Part shown: in pieces, positions 51,593-60,920 of the stretch
How positions within the stretch are numbered: position 1 is the first letter of the stretch
How the letters are laid out: each line of letters starts with the position of its first letter
DNA from: CAVONV01 sp963697355
GTDB taxonomy: Bacteria > Acidobacteriota > Vicinamibacteria > Marinacidobacterales > DATDRI01
Assembly: GCA_963697355.1 (NCBI GenBank)
Contig: CAVONV010000021.1
Span: 620,001-684,000 of the forward strand
DNA length: 64,000 nucleotides
Direction of reading: 5' to 3'
Notes under the pieces: generated by a model
The model's input: the letters and a program-made list of their open reading frames with translations, nothing else
Database searches by the model: none
Told to the model about the DNA's origin: nothing
Program-made: the position numbers and the translations under genes

Positions 51593-53512
51593 TTGAGACT
51601 ACATTGGGTCGTACTCGGCTTAGCGGCGGCGTTCTTGGTCCTCTCTCCTCGAACGAGAGCCCAAGAGGAAATCACCACTGAGGATTGTCTGGATTGTCAC
51701 TCGGATAACGAGCTATCCAAAGAAGACTCTCATGGGAAAGCCATCTCGCTATTCGTAGATGGCGAGCGCTTTCAACAGACGATCCACGGCGACTTCTCTT
51801 GTACGGATTGTCACGCCGATATCGACGAGCTGCCTCACGAAGACGAGCTCGCCGAGGTGAGCTGCGCGGAGTGTCATGAGGACGTAGTGGAGGAGTATGA
51901 CCGAAGCAGTCACGGGATATCTCGTGGAAAGGGCAACGGTGATGCACCTACGTGCGTCAAATGTCACGGTGACATTCATGTTCTTGTTCCTCTCGATGAC
52001 CCGAGCTCGCCCGTTCATCCCACCCGACTCGCCGATACCTGTGGGTATTGTCACGCCAACCCGGATCTCGTCGAGAAATTCGGTTTTCACGTGACACTGC
52101 CGATCGAGGCGTACAAGCTCAGTGCTCATGCTCGTGCCATCGCGGAAGGCAAAGAGGGTGCCACCTGCAACGACTGCCACAGTAGCCACGCCATATTGCC
52201 CGGTCACAATCCGGAGTCATCCGTCTATCGATCTCGAGTCCCAGAGACCTGCGGAGCCTGTCATGGGGAGATTGCCGAGCTCTACCGCTGGAGTATCCAT
52301 GGTAAAGCCGCTGAGCTCGGTATCCTCGACGCGCCGGTGTGCACGGATTGCCATGGGGAGCACCGCATTCTCTCTCCGCGTGAGGCGGGCTCACCCGTCA
52401 CGCCGACGAATCAAGCGATCGTTACCTGTGGGCGTTGTCATGGTGATTTGCGGCTTAATGAAAAGTACGGTCTTTCCGCGGATCGAGTTTCCAGCTTCCA
52501 AAACAGCTACCATGGATTAGCGGCTCGTGCGGGCTCCCAAACCGTGGCCGGTTGCGCCTCATGCCATGGCGTTCACGATATTCTGCCGTCGACGGATCCC
52601 GACTCACACGTCAACATCGCGAATCTCGGGGAAACTTGCGGTCAGTGTCACCCGGGCGCCGGGACCCGCTTCGCCATCGGGCCGGTCCATGTTGTTGATA
52701 CCGATGCTCGGTATCCCATCATCTACTTTATTCGGCTCATGTACGTTCCACTCATCTTTTTCACTATCGGCGGCATGTTGCTGCACGTATCGTTGGATTT
52801 CTTCAAGAAATGTGGCTCGCCCGAGCTTAGGTCGTTGGCTCTTGCGGAATCGAGTGGAGCTGAGAGGATGATGCGTGGCTTCAGAGTAGCCCATGGATTG
52901 GTGATGGTGAGCTTCCCTTTGCTGGTCTACACGGGGTTCGCCCTAAAGTATCCTGACACATGGTGGGCCTGGCCGATTGTGTCTTTGGGCCCGAACGCTC
53001 GCGGATGGCTGCATCGGGCCGCTGGTGTGGTTTTGCTGGGATCACTTGCCTATCACCTCATCCATCTCATTCGGAGCCGCAGGGCGCGTGCCTGTATCGT
53101 CAACATGCGGCCATCCATCGAGGATTGGCGGGAGCTCAGAGAGCGTTTCAAATACTATGTCGGCATCCGCAAGGAGCCTGTCCATAGCCCCGAAGTAGGA
53201 TACATCGAGAAAGCGGAGTACCTCGCCTTCTGGTGGGGAATGATGGTGATGGCCCTCACGGGCTTCTTGTTGTGGTTCGAGAATATTACGCTCAAGTGGT
53301 TGCCCCCTTGGGTTCCGGCTGCTGCAACGGCCGTTCACTTCTACGAAGCGATTTTGGCCACCTTGGCCATTCTGGTTTGGCACTTCTATTGGACGATCTT
53401 CGACCCTGCTGTCTACCCGATGGATGCGAGTTGGTGGAGTGGCAAGGCACCGGCAAGCCGGGAAATGGAGCGTCGTTCACCTCACAATACTGCAAACACA
53501 TCCGCAGAATAG
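51593..53512 (+). CDS. Eleven-haem cytochrome c fused to a cytochrome b-like membrane domain
   Basis: 639 residues from TTG 51593, chosen because the signal peptide (VVLGLAAAFLVLSPRTRAQE) begins there. Residues 25-370 hold eleven CxxCH motifs (CLDCH, CTDCH, CAECH, CVKCH, CGYCH, CNDCH, CGACH, CTDCH, CGRCH, CASCH, CGQCH). Then come about five membrane helices with His residues suited to b-type haem (VPLIFFTIGGMLLHVSLDFF, GFRVAHGLVMVSFPLLVYTG, RAAGVVLLGSLAYHLIHLIR, ATAVHFYEAILATLAILVWH). This layout suggests a quinol:cytochrome electron transfer protein in the inner membrane with its haem chain in the periplasm. It probably feeds the conduit proteins. Confidence 0.88.
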   Translation: MRLHWVVLGLAAAFLVLSPRTRAQEEITTEDCLDCHSDNELSKEDSHGKAISLFVDGERFQQTIHGDFSCTDCHADIDELPHEDELAEVSCAECHEDVVEEYDRSSHGISRGKGNGDAPTCVKCHGDIHVLVPLDDPSSPVHPTRLADTCGYCHANPDLVEKFGFHVTLPIEAYKLSAHARAIAEGKEGATCNDCHSSHAILPGHNPESSVYRSRVPETCGACHGEIAELYRWSIHGKAAELGILDAPVCTDCHGEHRILSPREAGSPVTPTNQAIVTCGRCHGDLRLNEKYGLSADRVSSFQNSYHGLAARAGSQTVAGCASCHGVHDILPSTDPDSHVNIANLGETCGQCHPGAGTRFAIGPVHVVDTDARYPIIYFIRLMYVPLIFFTIGGMLLHVSLDFFKKCGSPELRSLALAESSGAERMMRGFRVAHGLVMVSFPLLVYTGFALKYPDTWWAWPIVSLGPNARGWLHRAAGVVLLGSLAYHLIHLIRSRRARACIVNMRPSIEDWRELRERFKYYVGIRKEPVHSPEVGYIEKAEYLAFWWGMMVMALTGFLLWFENITLKWLPPWVPAAATAVHFYEAILATLAILVWHFYWTIFDPAVYPMDASWWSGKAPASREMERRSPHNTANTSAE

Positions 53513-53629
53513 AACGACTAGCCTCCACGCGCTGGAGAATTAGCATAGAATAGCTCTAGCGGTGGGTCGGGGTCTCCTTCGTGCCCTGCCTCCATGATTC
53601 TGACTTTCGGATGATTCAGGAGTTTGTCC

Positions 53630-55147
53630 ATGGAAGATCAAATACGTCAACGTACCTTATTTAGGCACCCTCTGGCTGCAGTGGGAGGGGCACTATTCCT
53701 AGCGGGCGGTTTCTTCTTTGTCATCCTACTGCTGATGGACTTGACGGGTGGTGAGGAAAATCCTTACCGCTCTCTGGTGACGTTTGTTCTAGCCCCGGCG
53801 ATCGTGAGCTTGGGCCTCGTTTTGTTTCTCATCTCCGCTTGGATTCAAGTCAAGGAAGCCCGTAAGAAGGGCGAGAAGGTCAAGTTTCGCTTGTCCATCG
53901 AGCCTACCGATCCAAGCTACATGAAGAACTTGTGGCTTTTCTTGGGTATCACTGCGGCGCTACTCTTTCTCGTTGGCTACAGTGGTACGAGGGCTTTCGA
54001 AGCCACAGACTCGGTGACGTTCTGCGGAGAAACGTGTCATACGGTCATGGAGCCGCAGAATGTTACGTACCACGGCTCCCCTCATGCCCGCGTCAAATGC
54101 GTTGATTGTCATATAGGTCCCGGTGCGTCCTTTTGGGTCAAATCGAAAATCGACGGTCTGCGGCAGGTCTATGCGACGACGTTCAACACTTACTCGCGTC
54201 CAATCCCGACCCCTGTGCGGAATCTGAGACCGGCTCAGCAGACCTGTGAGGAATGCCATTGGCCGCTCCAGTTTTACGGCACCAAGATGGTTCGTCGGAC
54301 CTACTACCGAACGGACGAGGAGAATTCTCCTTGGACGATCAATCTGCTCATGAAGATCGGCGGTGGAAATCCTAGAGCCCAACAGGAAGGCGGAATCCAT
54401 TGGCACATGCTGAACAATAACCGAGTGGACTACATCGCCACCGATGTCCAGCGCCATGACATTGCGTGGGTACGCGCCACCAATTCTGATGGAAAGAGCA
54501 CTACCTACCGCAACAGGGACCGAGAGAATGAGGTCGCGCCGGAAGATCCCAAATTGGAGGTTCGGCGCTTCGACTGTATGGATTGCCACAACCGGCCCAG
54601 TCATATCTTCTTGCCGCCGGCGGTGGCACTCAATCTCGCCCTGCAGGCCCGGAACGTCTCGCCCGAGCTCCCCTTCATTCGCAAAGTGGGGTTGGATCTA
54701 CTGAACGAAGAGTACACAAACCGCGAGGAGGCACAGGAGGCGATTCGTTCGGGGTTGCGCTCTTACTACGCCGAGGAGTATCCGGACGTGGCGGCCGCCA
54801 AGAGTCAGGATATCGATCAAGCCACGGAATCTCTTCTCACGATCTACGGGGAGAACTTCTTCCCGGAGATGAAAACCGACTATCGGGCTCGTGCGAGTCA
54901 CTTGAGCCATTTTGTCAACGACGGGTGCTTCCGGTGCCACAACGAGTCGATGGTCGACGAAGAGGGAAATCATCTTGCGTACGATTGCCAAACCTGCCAC
55001 CTGATCGTGGCTCAGGGACCGTCGGAGATCGTGGAGGAGTTGGAGATGAACCTTGCCGGTCTCGAGTTCAAACATCCGGAGGATATCGACGAGATGTGGC
55101 GCGATATGAAGTGCACGGAATGCCACACGGCGGATGCAGGATACTAG
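53630..55147 (+). CDS. NapC/NirT-like multihaem membrane cytochrome
   Basis: 505 residues from ATG 53630 (CAGGAG upstream). Two to three N-terminal helices (PLAAVGGALFLAGGFFFVIL; LVTFVLAPAIVSLGLVLFLI; LWLFLGITAALLFLVGYSGT) anchor a periplasmic haem domain. The first haem motif is the unusual CGETCH (CxxxCH) in VTFCGETCHTVMEPQ, then CVDCH, CEECH, CMDCH, CFRCH, CQTCH and CTECH: seven in all. The SPHARVKCVDCHIGPGASFW block is typical of NapC/NrfH-type quinol dehydrogenases. It follows the 11-haem/cytochrome b gene by 117 bp. It would pass electrons from quinol to periplasmic cytochromes. Confidence 0.87.
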   Translation: MEDQIRQRTLFRHPLAAVGGALFLAGGFFFVILLLMDLTGGEENPYRSLVTFVLAPAIVSLGLVLFLISAWIQVKEARKKGEKVKFRLSIEPTDPSYMKNLWLFLGITAALLFLVGYSGTRAFEATDSVTFCGETCHTVMEPQNVTYHGSPHARVKCVDCHIGPGASFWVKSKIDGLRQVYATTFNTYSRPIPTPVRNLRPAQQTCEECHWPLQFYGTKMVRRTYYRTDEENSPWTINLLMKIGGGNPRAQQEGGIHWHMLNNNRVDYIATDVQRHDIAWVRATNSDGKSTTYRNRDRENEVAPEDPKLEVRRFDCMDCHNRPSHIFLPPAVALNLALQARNVSPELPFIRKVGLDLLNEEYTNREEAQEAIRSGLRSYYAEEYPDVAAAKSQDIDQATESLLTIYGENFFPEMKTDYRARASHLSHFVNDGCFRCHNESMVDEEGNHLAYDCQTCHLIVAQGPSEIVEELEMNLAGLEFKHPEDIDEMWRDMKCTECHTADAGY

Positions 55148-55215
55148 TAAGAAAGAACTCAAGAACTCAAGAACTCAAGTACTCAAGTACTCGAGAACTC
55201 AAGAATCCATGAATT
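55148..55215. repeat. GAACTCAA-type short tandem repeat after the NapC-like gene
   Basis: Directly behind the stop are six to seven near-identical units (GAACTCAA, GAACTCAA, GTACTCAA, GTACTCGA, GAACTCAA). It matches the array behind glgC at 7380. It separates two convergent genes. Confidence 0.65.
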
Positions 55216-55250
55216 CAAAACTTGCGGACGCGTAGGGGCCTGACCGCGTC

Positions 55251-55814
55251 TTATCGGGCGAGGAATCCGGGTGGGAGAGCTGCGGTGCAAGTGGAACAGA
55301 AGTCGTTGCCTCTCAGGTCGATCGTTTCCACATTGGTGGCGAAGTGCATGATGCAATTGAAGTCCGTGCAGTGCATGAGGCCGAGAATGTGTCCTAGTTC
55401 ATGGGATATCTCGGCAACCGCCCGGCGTGCGGTCAACTCCGGGTCTGCAGGAAGACCATAGAACTCTGGACGCAAACGCGCCATGGAAACCAGTGCGGCG
55501 AAGCCATTTCGTCGTGCTTGTCCGAAGACGAAGGTAAAGATCTTCACCCCCAAGTCACGCATGGTCATCCCGACGAGAAGTGTGCCGGGCTCGACATGCC
55601 TTTTCTCGAGTTTTTTCAAGAGCTCGTCGGCGTCGACTTGCTCTCGATCCCCGAGCATAGGCGTAGCGCCCTTAATAGGAGGGGCGCCAAGACGGCATGG
55701 GACGGAGATCTTGCGACTGACTCGACCGATCAAGTCCTCGACAACAGCACTGGGGAATGCGCCGATGGTGAGGAACAGGATAGATTGGACGGAAGTTTGT
55801 CTCTCACTTTCCAT
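55251..55814 (-). CDS. Archaemetzincin-type metalloprotease
   Basis: 187 residues. The family signature HExxHxxGxxHCx4CxM is complete in ISHELGHILGLMHCTDFNCI followed by MHF, and a further CSTC lies 18 residues on, giving the second zinc site. This is the compact archaemetzincin pattern; the cellular substrate of the family is unknown. Its ATG 55814 overlaps the stop of the sigma-54 activator gene by 11 bp (ATGGAAAGTGA), so it is translationally coupled as the last gene of the regulator operon. Why a small zinc protease follows an electron-transfer regulator is not clear. Confidence 0.87.
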   Translation of the reverse strand: MESERQTSVQSILFLTIGAFPSAVVEDLIGRVSRKISVPCRLGAPPIKGATPMLGDREQVDADELLKKLEKRHVEPGTLLVGMTMRDLGVKIFTFVFGQARRNGFAALVSMARLRPEFYGLPADPELTARRAVAEISHELGHILGLMHCTDFNCIMHFATNVETIDLRGNDFCSTCTAALPPGFLAR

Positions 55815-57174
55815 CCGACGGTCTCGTCAGTCCGTAGTGTTTGATTTTGTTGTAGAGAGTACCGCGGTCCACTTCGAGGATTTGTGCGGACTTCGTGATG
55901 TTCCATTCATTGGCCTCGAGCACCGACAGAATGTGAGCTTTTTCGACCTCAGCCAGTGTCCCCCGTGCCGGTATGGAGGAAGGTTTGTCGGTCACTCGTA
56001 GAGGAAGATCCTCGGCCTTGACCTGAGGTGGCTTACCAACGACGACGGCACGCTCGATGGCATTTTGAAGCTCGCGGACGTTTCCCGGCCAAGAATAATT
56101 CTTTAGAGCTTCCGTTGCACCGGCAGAGAATTCCATGGGCTTACGATTCATCGAGCGCGTGTAGTAAGCAAGGAAATGCTTTGCCAATAATGGGACATCC
56201 TCCTGTCTTTCACGAAGCGGTGGGATTTCTATAGCAAAGACATTCAAGCGCCAGAAGAGATCTTCCCGGAATGTGGTGTCTCTAACCATGGTCTCGAGAT
56301 CCTGGTTGGTGGCGGCAATGACGCGGAAGTCAACAGAAATCGGTGTTTGCCCGCCGACGCGAGTGATGGTCTTCTCCTCGAGAACTCGGAGTAGCTCGAC
56401 CTGTACTTTTGGACTAATGGTGCCGATCTCATCCAGAAAGATCGTTCCGCCGTCCGCAAGCTCGAACTTCCCTTTGTGACGGTACTGGGCACCCGTGAAG
56501 GCGCCCTTTTCGTGCCCGAAAAGCTCGCTCTCGAGGAGCCCTTCCGCCAGAGCGCCGCAGTTGACGACGACGAAGGGATTGTACCGGCGGGTCGATCGAG
56601 CTTGAATGGCCCGAGCGACGATCTCTTTGCCGGTGCCGGACTCGCCCTTGATGAGAACCGTCGCATCGGTTTTCGCGACGGCTTCGATGAGGTCCAGCAC
56701 CCGCTTCATGGCGCGCGAGCTCCCCACGATCTGGGGCACGGGAGCCATGGTCTCGAGAGACTCTTTTAGACGAATGTTCTCGGACTTCAAAGAGCGATGT
56801 TCGCCGGCCCGTCGCACCAGGAGCGACAGCTCATCGGGATCGAAGGGTTTGGTGATGTAGTCGTACGCACCGGCCTTGAGTGCTTTGACCGCGGACTCCA
56901 CCGACGAATAAGCGGTCATGATGATGATGGTCATGTCGGGCTTGGCGTCTGTGAGATGGGTCTGGAGCTCCAATCCATCCATGCCGGGCATGCGGATGTC
57001 GATGAGAGCGATGTCATAGCTCGTCTTGGCGACGAACCGGAGTGCCTCCTTCGCATTGCGAGCGACGTCGACATGATACCCGTCTTGACGAAACCACTCC
57101 GCCAGAGATTCACAAACGATGCGTTCGTCGTCAACGATGAGGATGGACATGACGGAGTGATCAGTGTCGCTCAT
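55804..57174 (-). CDS. NtrC-family sigma-54 response regulator
   Basis: 456 residues. Receiver domain 9-125 has ILIVDDER, the phosphoacceptor Asp59 in DIALIDIRMPGMDG and the switch Lys in DYITKPF. AAA+ domain about 145-370 has Walker A KGESGTGKEIVARAI, the sigma-54 contact loop ELFGHEKGAFTGA and GGTIFLDEIGTISPKVQVEL. C-terminal HTH: HILSVLEANEWNITKSAQIL then EVDRGTLYNKIK. It activates sigma-54 promoters when phosphorylated by the kinase encoded just upstream; the genes overlap by 14 bp. Two sigma-54 promoters in this island are its likely targets, one upstream of its own operon. Confidence 0.94.
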   Translation of the reverse strand: MSDTDHSVMSILIVDDERIVCESLAEWFRQDGYHVDVARNAKEALRFVAKTSYDIALIDIRMPGMDGLELQTHLTDAKPDMTIIIMTAYSSVESAVKALKAGAYDYITKPFDPDELSLLVRRAGEHRSLKSENIRLKESLETMAPVPQIVGSSRAMKRVLDLIEAVAKTDATVLIKGESGTGKEIVARAIQARSTRRYNPFVVVNCGALAEGLLESELFGHEKGAFTGAQYRHKGKFELADGGTIFLDEIGTISPKVQVELLRVLEEKTITRVGGQTPISVDFRVIAATNQDLETMVRDTTFREDLFWRLNVFAIEIPPLRERQEDVPLLAKHFLAYYTRSMNRKPMEFSAGATEALKNYSWPGNVRELQNAIERAVVVGKPPQVKAEDLPLRVTDKPSSIPARGTLAEVEKAHILSVLEANEWNITKSAQILEVDRGTLYNKIKHYGLTRPSDGK

Positions 57175-58861
57175 CAGAACCCCTTTCGGTCGGCTCCATA
57201 CCGCCTTCCTCTTGTTCTTCGCGTTTCGATGTCGGCCGCAAGGGGAGGGTTATCGAAAAGGTCGTCCCAGACCCGGGTGCGGACTGGACGTCGATGTGGC
57301 CGTTGTGACGGTTGACGATCCCGTAAACGACGGAGAGTCCCAGCCCCACCTGGGTCACCTCTTCTTTGGTGGAAAAGAAAGGCTCGAAAATCTTGTCCAG
57401 ATGCTCTCGCGGGATGCCGCGGCCACTGTCACTGACCTCGATCACGACGCCTTTTCCGTCGTCCAGCGCGCGGGCGGAAAGCGCAACGTATCCGCCCGAG
57501 GGAGTCGCCTCCAATGCGTTCATCGTTAGTGCCAGAATCATTTGCTGTATCTGAGAGGCGTCACACGAAACACGCGGCAGGCCTTTCTCGGCCTGGAGCC
57601 GGATCTCCACTTCTTCCAGATCGGCTCGGTGTTGTACCAACATGACGCACCGTTCGAGCAATGGTGGCAAATCTTCTTCAGAAAAGCGGGCTCCCGGAGT
57701 GCGACTGAAAAGCAAGAGGTTCCTGACGATTTTGCCGCAGCGCACCGCCTCGTCCTCGATGAGTTTGAGCGCCTTTTCCGTTTCGCCGTTTCCGAGTTCC
57801 GTGCTCGTGCCTTTATTAGAGAGTTTTCTTTGGAGCAGGCGTGCGTAGGTGCTTATACCTGTCAACGGATTGTTGATCTCATGGGCAACAACAGCGGCGA
57901 GCTTCCCCAAAGAGGCCATTTTTTCCACCAGAAGCATCCTCTGGTGGGCTCGTTCGAGCTCTTCGGTTTTTTCGTCCACCCGCTTTTCCAGGGTGTGACC
58001 CCAGTCCTCGAGCTCACCGCGGGCTCGGTCTAGCTCGCCGACCATCGTATTCCATCGATCGCTGAGTTCGCCGATCTCATCGGTTGAGGTCACCGGCACG
58101 CGAGTCGAAAGGTCTCCGGCTGCGACGAGAGAGGCGGCATGGGTGAGACGCCGAACCGGCCGGAGGACCATTCTCCAGGCCAGGAGCCCCACGAGCATCA
58201 GGATCGCGAGCGCGGTGGTGACCAGGCCAATGACCATTTGTCGTTCTGAGGACACAATGTCCTGGTCGACAGCCGCCAGTGAGAGCTGCACGTCCAAAAC
58301 GCCGAGAACGGTTTTCGAAGCGTCGTGAGCGTGACAGGCTGCGTTCGTGCACTCCGGTTCATTCCGGATGGGAGCAATGACCCCGAGTATTCTCTCTCCG
58401 TTTTGGCTATGGAAGATTCGCATTCGGTCTGCTTGATCTAAACGATCGAGCGGCTCATCCCTTCGGTGGCAGGCATAGCACTGTTCTGCGTCGGTATCGA
58501 CGAGCGTCCCCACTTCTTCGGCGTGGCTCGATGTGCTGATGCGACCTTGCTTGTCGAAGACACGGATCCTTTCGACCGGTTGCTGCGCGGCGATAGTCTC
58601 GATGATCCGTTTGACCTCTTCGGGGTGATCGTGCAGCATCGCTTCCCGTGTGGAGCCCCTGATGATCTCCGCACAACGCTCCGCACTCATCCTGACGACA
58701 CGTGTCAAATGGTCCCGTTGCATGGAGATGTTCCATGCTCCCGCCCCAACGAGAATAACGGCGGCGCCCAATGCAAGCGCCGCCGCTAATCGGAGTGTCA
58801 GTCGGTATTTGAAGGCTTTGCTAAAAGGTGCCGCGGACGTGACCTTGGATGACAAGCTCAC
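57161..58861 (-). CDS. Sensor histidine kinase with haem-binding motifs in its periplasmic domain
   Basis: 566 residues from GTG 58861 (overlapping the preceding stop by GTGA). Helices at about 25-48 and 206-230 flank a periplasmic sensor that carries CYACH at residues 128-132 and CTNAACH (CxxxxCH) at 171-177, both c-type haem-like. A HAMP follows, then a coiled linker, the phospho-His of VVAHEINNPLTGIS (His327) and an ATPase domain (DSGRGIPREHLDKIFEPFFS, TQVGLGLSVVYGI). A haem in the sensor suits redox or ligand sensing. It is co-transcribed with the sigma-54 regulator. Confidence 0.92.
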   Translation of the reverse strand: MSLSSKVTSAAPFSKAFKYRLTLRLAAALALGAAVILVGAGAWNISMQRDHLTRVVRMSAERCAEIIRGSTREAMLHDHPEEVKRIIETIAAQQPVERIRVFDKQGRISTSSHAEEVGTLVDTDAEQCYACHRRDEPLDRLDQADRMRIFHSQNGERILGVIAPIRNEPECTNAACHAHDASKTVLGVLDVQLSLAAVDQDIVSSERQMVIGLVTTALAILMLVGLLAWRMVLRPVRRLTHAASLVAAGDLSTRVPVTSTDEIGELSDRWNTMVGELDRARGELEDWGHTLEKRVDEKTEELERAHQRMLLVEKMASLGKLAAVVAHEINNPLTGISTYARLLQRKLSNKGTSTELGNGETEKALKLIEDEAVRCGKIVRNLLLFSRTPGARFSEEDLPPLLERCVMLVQHRADLEEVEIRLQAEKGLPRVSCDASQIQQMILALTMNALEATPSGGYVALSARALDDGKGVVIEVSDSGRGIPREHLDKIFEPFFSTKEEVTQVGLGLSVVYGIVNRHNGHIDVQSAPGSGTTFSITLPLRPTSKREEQEEGGMEPTERGSDERH

Positions 58862-60057
58862 CTCAACCTAGGCTCGTTGAGCCGGCAGCCTCCCGCGCCG
58901 GCAGCCGAGCCGGTGCCGGGGTTCGGATCTTGAATGCTCTTGCTATCGCTCGGATAAACATTCAAGTAGCGGACTGCGAGACTGAAAGCCCCGAACCCAA
59001 TCGCAACCAGCATGAGTGTAATCATGACCTCGGACCAGGCGGGGACGTAATGACCGCCCTGCGCGCCTTCTAACGCTGTGATGCTAACATTCAACCGGTT
59101 GGCTACAAACCCCAAGACGGCAAGCAAGCTCGAGATGTAAAGGCCGCGGGCGCTCTCCCTCACCTTCGGTATGGCCAGAAGCCCGAAAGGTAGCATGACA
59201 CCGATGAAATACTCGAGGTGGAACATCATGGTCTCATAGGAGGTCTGAAAAAGGAGGCCGAGCTCACCTTGGAATAGCAAGTCGCACAGCCGAATCACTC
59301 CGTAGATGCCAAGGACGGTCATCAGGTAGCGTCCCACCTCTTTCAAGAGGGGGAGCTCCAACTGGCGGCCGAAGGCTCGGGCGGAAAGTCGGGATTCGAC
59401 GATGACCATCGCCAACCCCACGCTAATCGCGGAAGCAAAGAACAACAGCGGAAGGTTGGACGTGTACCATAGCGGGTGGAGCTTGCCAGGCGCAATGAGA
59501 TAGAGAGCTCCCAACGAAGATTGGTGGAGTGTAGAGAGGAGTACTCCAACGATCACCAGTGGAACCGTGAAGATCTTTTGAATCTTGATGGCCCTCACCC
59601 AGCCCAGCTTCTCGAAGACGACTCCCGAGAGCTCGAGAGCGAGCACGGTCGTGTAGAGCATGACACACCATGCGACCTCGAAGAGGACCGAGTGGGGATT
59701 CCACATGACGAGGGGGTGCCATAGGTTCCAGGGGCGGCCCAGGTCGAAAAGCAACGCCGTCACGACCAGAACGTAGCCCAGAAAAGCCGTTAGAACCGCC
59801 GGGCGGACGATGGGTTTGAAGCGGTCGGCATTGAAGATGTAAACCATTGCGGTGATAGTGAATCCTCCTGCCGCGAGACCTACACCGCAGAGAATGTCGA
59901 AGCCCACCCACAGGCCCCATGGATAGGTGTCGGACAAGTTGGTCACGGCTCCCAGGCCTCGAGTGAAACGGATGACGGTTGAGACGAGACCCGTTGCCAA
60001 GAGAAGGTAGAATACACCTTGCCAAGGACTCAGCCGGTATCCTGGTGAATGGTTCAT
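58858..60057 (-). CDS. HybB/NrfD-like integral membrane subunit
   Basis: 399 residues from ATG 60057, which has GGGAGGC upstream; in-frame sequence farther up overlaps the ferredoxin gene and is unlikely. About ten helices. NLSDTYPWGLWVGFDILCGV is the classical NrfD/HybB block, with GRPWNLWHPLVMWNPHSVLF after it. These subunits exchange electrons between a HybA-type iron-sulfur protein and the quinone pool. The ferredoxin gene lies 13 bp upstream. No catalytic subunit of a hydrogenase or molybdo-enzyme is in the operon. Confidence 0.92.
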   Translation of the reverse strand: MNHSPGYRLSPWQGVFYLLLATGLVSTVIRFTRGLGAVTNLSDTYPWGLWVGFDILCGVGLAAGGFTITAMVYIFNADRFKPIVRPAVLTAFLGYVLVVTALLFDLGRPWNLWHPLVMWNPHSVLFEVAWCVMLYTTVLALELSGVVFEKLGWVRAIKIQKIFTVPLVIVGVLLSTLHQSSLGALYLIAPGKLHPLWYTSNLPLLFFASAISVGLAMVIVESRLSARAFGRQLELPLLKEVGRYLMTVLGIYGVIRLCDLLFQGELGLLFQTSYETMMFHLEYFIGVMLPFGLLAIPKVRESARGLYISSLLAVLGFVANRLNVSITALEGAQGGHYVPAWSEVMITLMLVAIGFGAFSLAVRYLNVYPSDSKSIQDPNPGTGSAAGAGGCRLNEPRLR

Positions 60058-60070
60058 CTTGTGCCTCCCG

Positions 60071-60856
60071 TTAGGATCCTGCGTCATTCGATTCCTGCTG
60101 TAGCGGGATAGAGCGCGCCGCCTCCGCCCGAGTGACCTCTTCGCGTCTCCTCGTGATCCACCAGATCCCCAGTAACACCGGGCCGCCGATGGTAAGGATG
60201 CTGGGTATCCTCTCGAGGGCCTTCTGAGTGAAGACAGGGGGAGGTATCTCACCCAGATTCATGTTGAAGCCAAGCGAAGAGAACTCCACTGGAGAGAGAA
60301 CGAGCACCGATGTCCCGCCCACCTCCTTCTCGCCGTAGACATGCGGATAGTACCGGTCCGGATTTTCTTCGATCCGGCGGTGCGCTTCCTGGAGTAGCTC
60401 TTCTCGATTTCCTGCCACCGTAGCCTCAGCCGGGCAGATGTCGGCGCACGCAGGAGCTTCGCCTTGCCGAGCACGATCGATGCAGCCGTCACATTTGACG
60501 ACGGCCGGCACCGTGCTCTCCCATTGGTATCGGGGGACGTTGAAGGGACAGGCCTGCATACAGTACCGGCAGCCGATGCACTTGTCGGCATCGTAGACGA
60601 CCGGTCCCTCTGGTGTCTTTTGCAGTGCTCCGACCGGACACACACTGGCACAGGAAGGGGTGAGACAATGCATGCACTGTCTTCGGACGAAGTAATCTCC
60701 TTTTTCTTCTACAACGGTATTGGCATTAGCGGATAGCTCTTCGATCTCGAAGGGGTCTCCGGTGGTGCCGTGACTTTCCATGCAAGCATCCATACATGCC
60801 CGGCAACCTTCACAGCGAGTGATGTCGACTAAAAGCGCCCTCTGGTGGTTCGCCAT
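60071..60856 (-). CDS. HybA-like four-cluster ferredoxin with C-terminal anchor
   Basis: 261 residues from ATG 60856 (AGGAGACG upstream). Four [4Fe-4S] sites are visible: CEGCRACMDACMES; CMHCLTPSCASVCPVG; CIGCRYCMQACPFNVPRY; CDGCIDRARQGEAPACADIC. A C-terminal hydrophobic helix (IPSILTIGGPVLLGIWWITR) anchors it. No Tat signal, so the clusters face the cytoplasm unless exported with a partner. It pairs with the HybB-like subunit downstream as a membrane electron-transfer module. Confidence 0.92.
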   Translation of the reverse strand: MANHQRALLVDITRCEGCRACMDACMESHGTTGDPFEIEELSANANTVVEEKGDYFVRRQCMHCLTPSCASVCPVGALQKTPEGPVVYDADKCIGCRYCMQACPFNVPRYQWESTVPAVVKCDGCIDRARQGEAPACADICPAEATVAGNREELLQEAHRRIEENPDRYYPHVYGEKEVGGTSVLVLSPVEFSSLGFNMNLGEIPPPVFTQKALERIPSILTIGGPVLLGIWWITRRREEVTRAEAARSIPLQQESNDAGS

Positions 60857-60920
60857 TTCTCGTCTCCTCAGCAACAGCAGCAGTTTCGATACAGCTTGAA
60901 GTCAACTTCTACGGTCTCTC

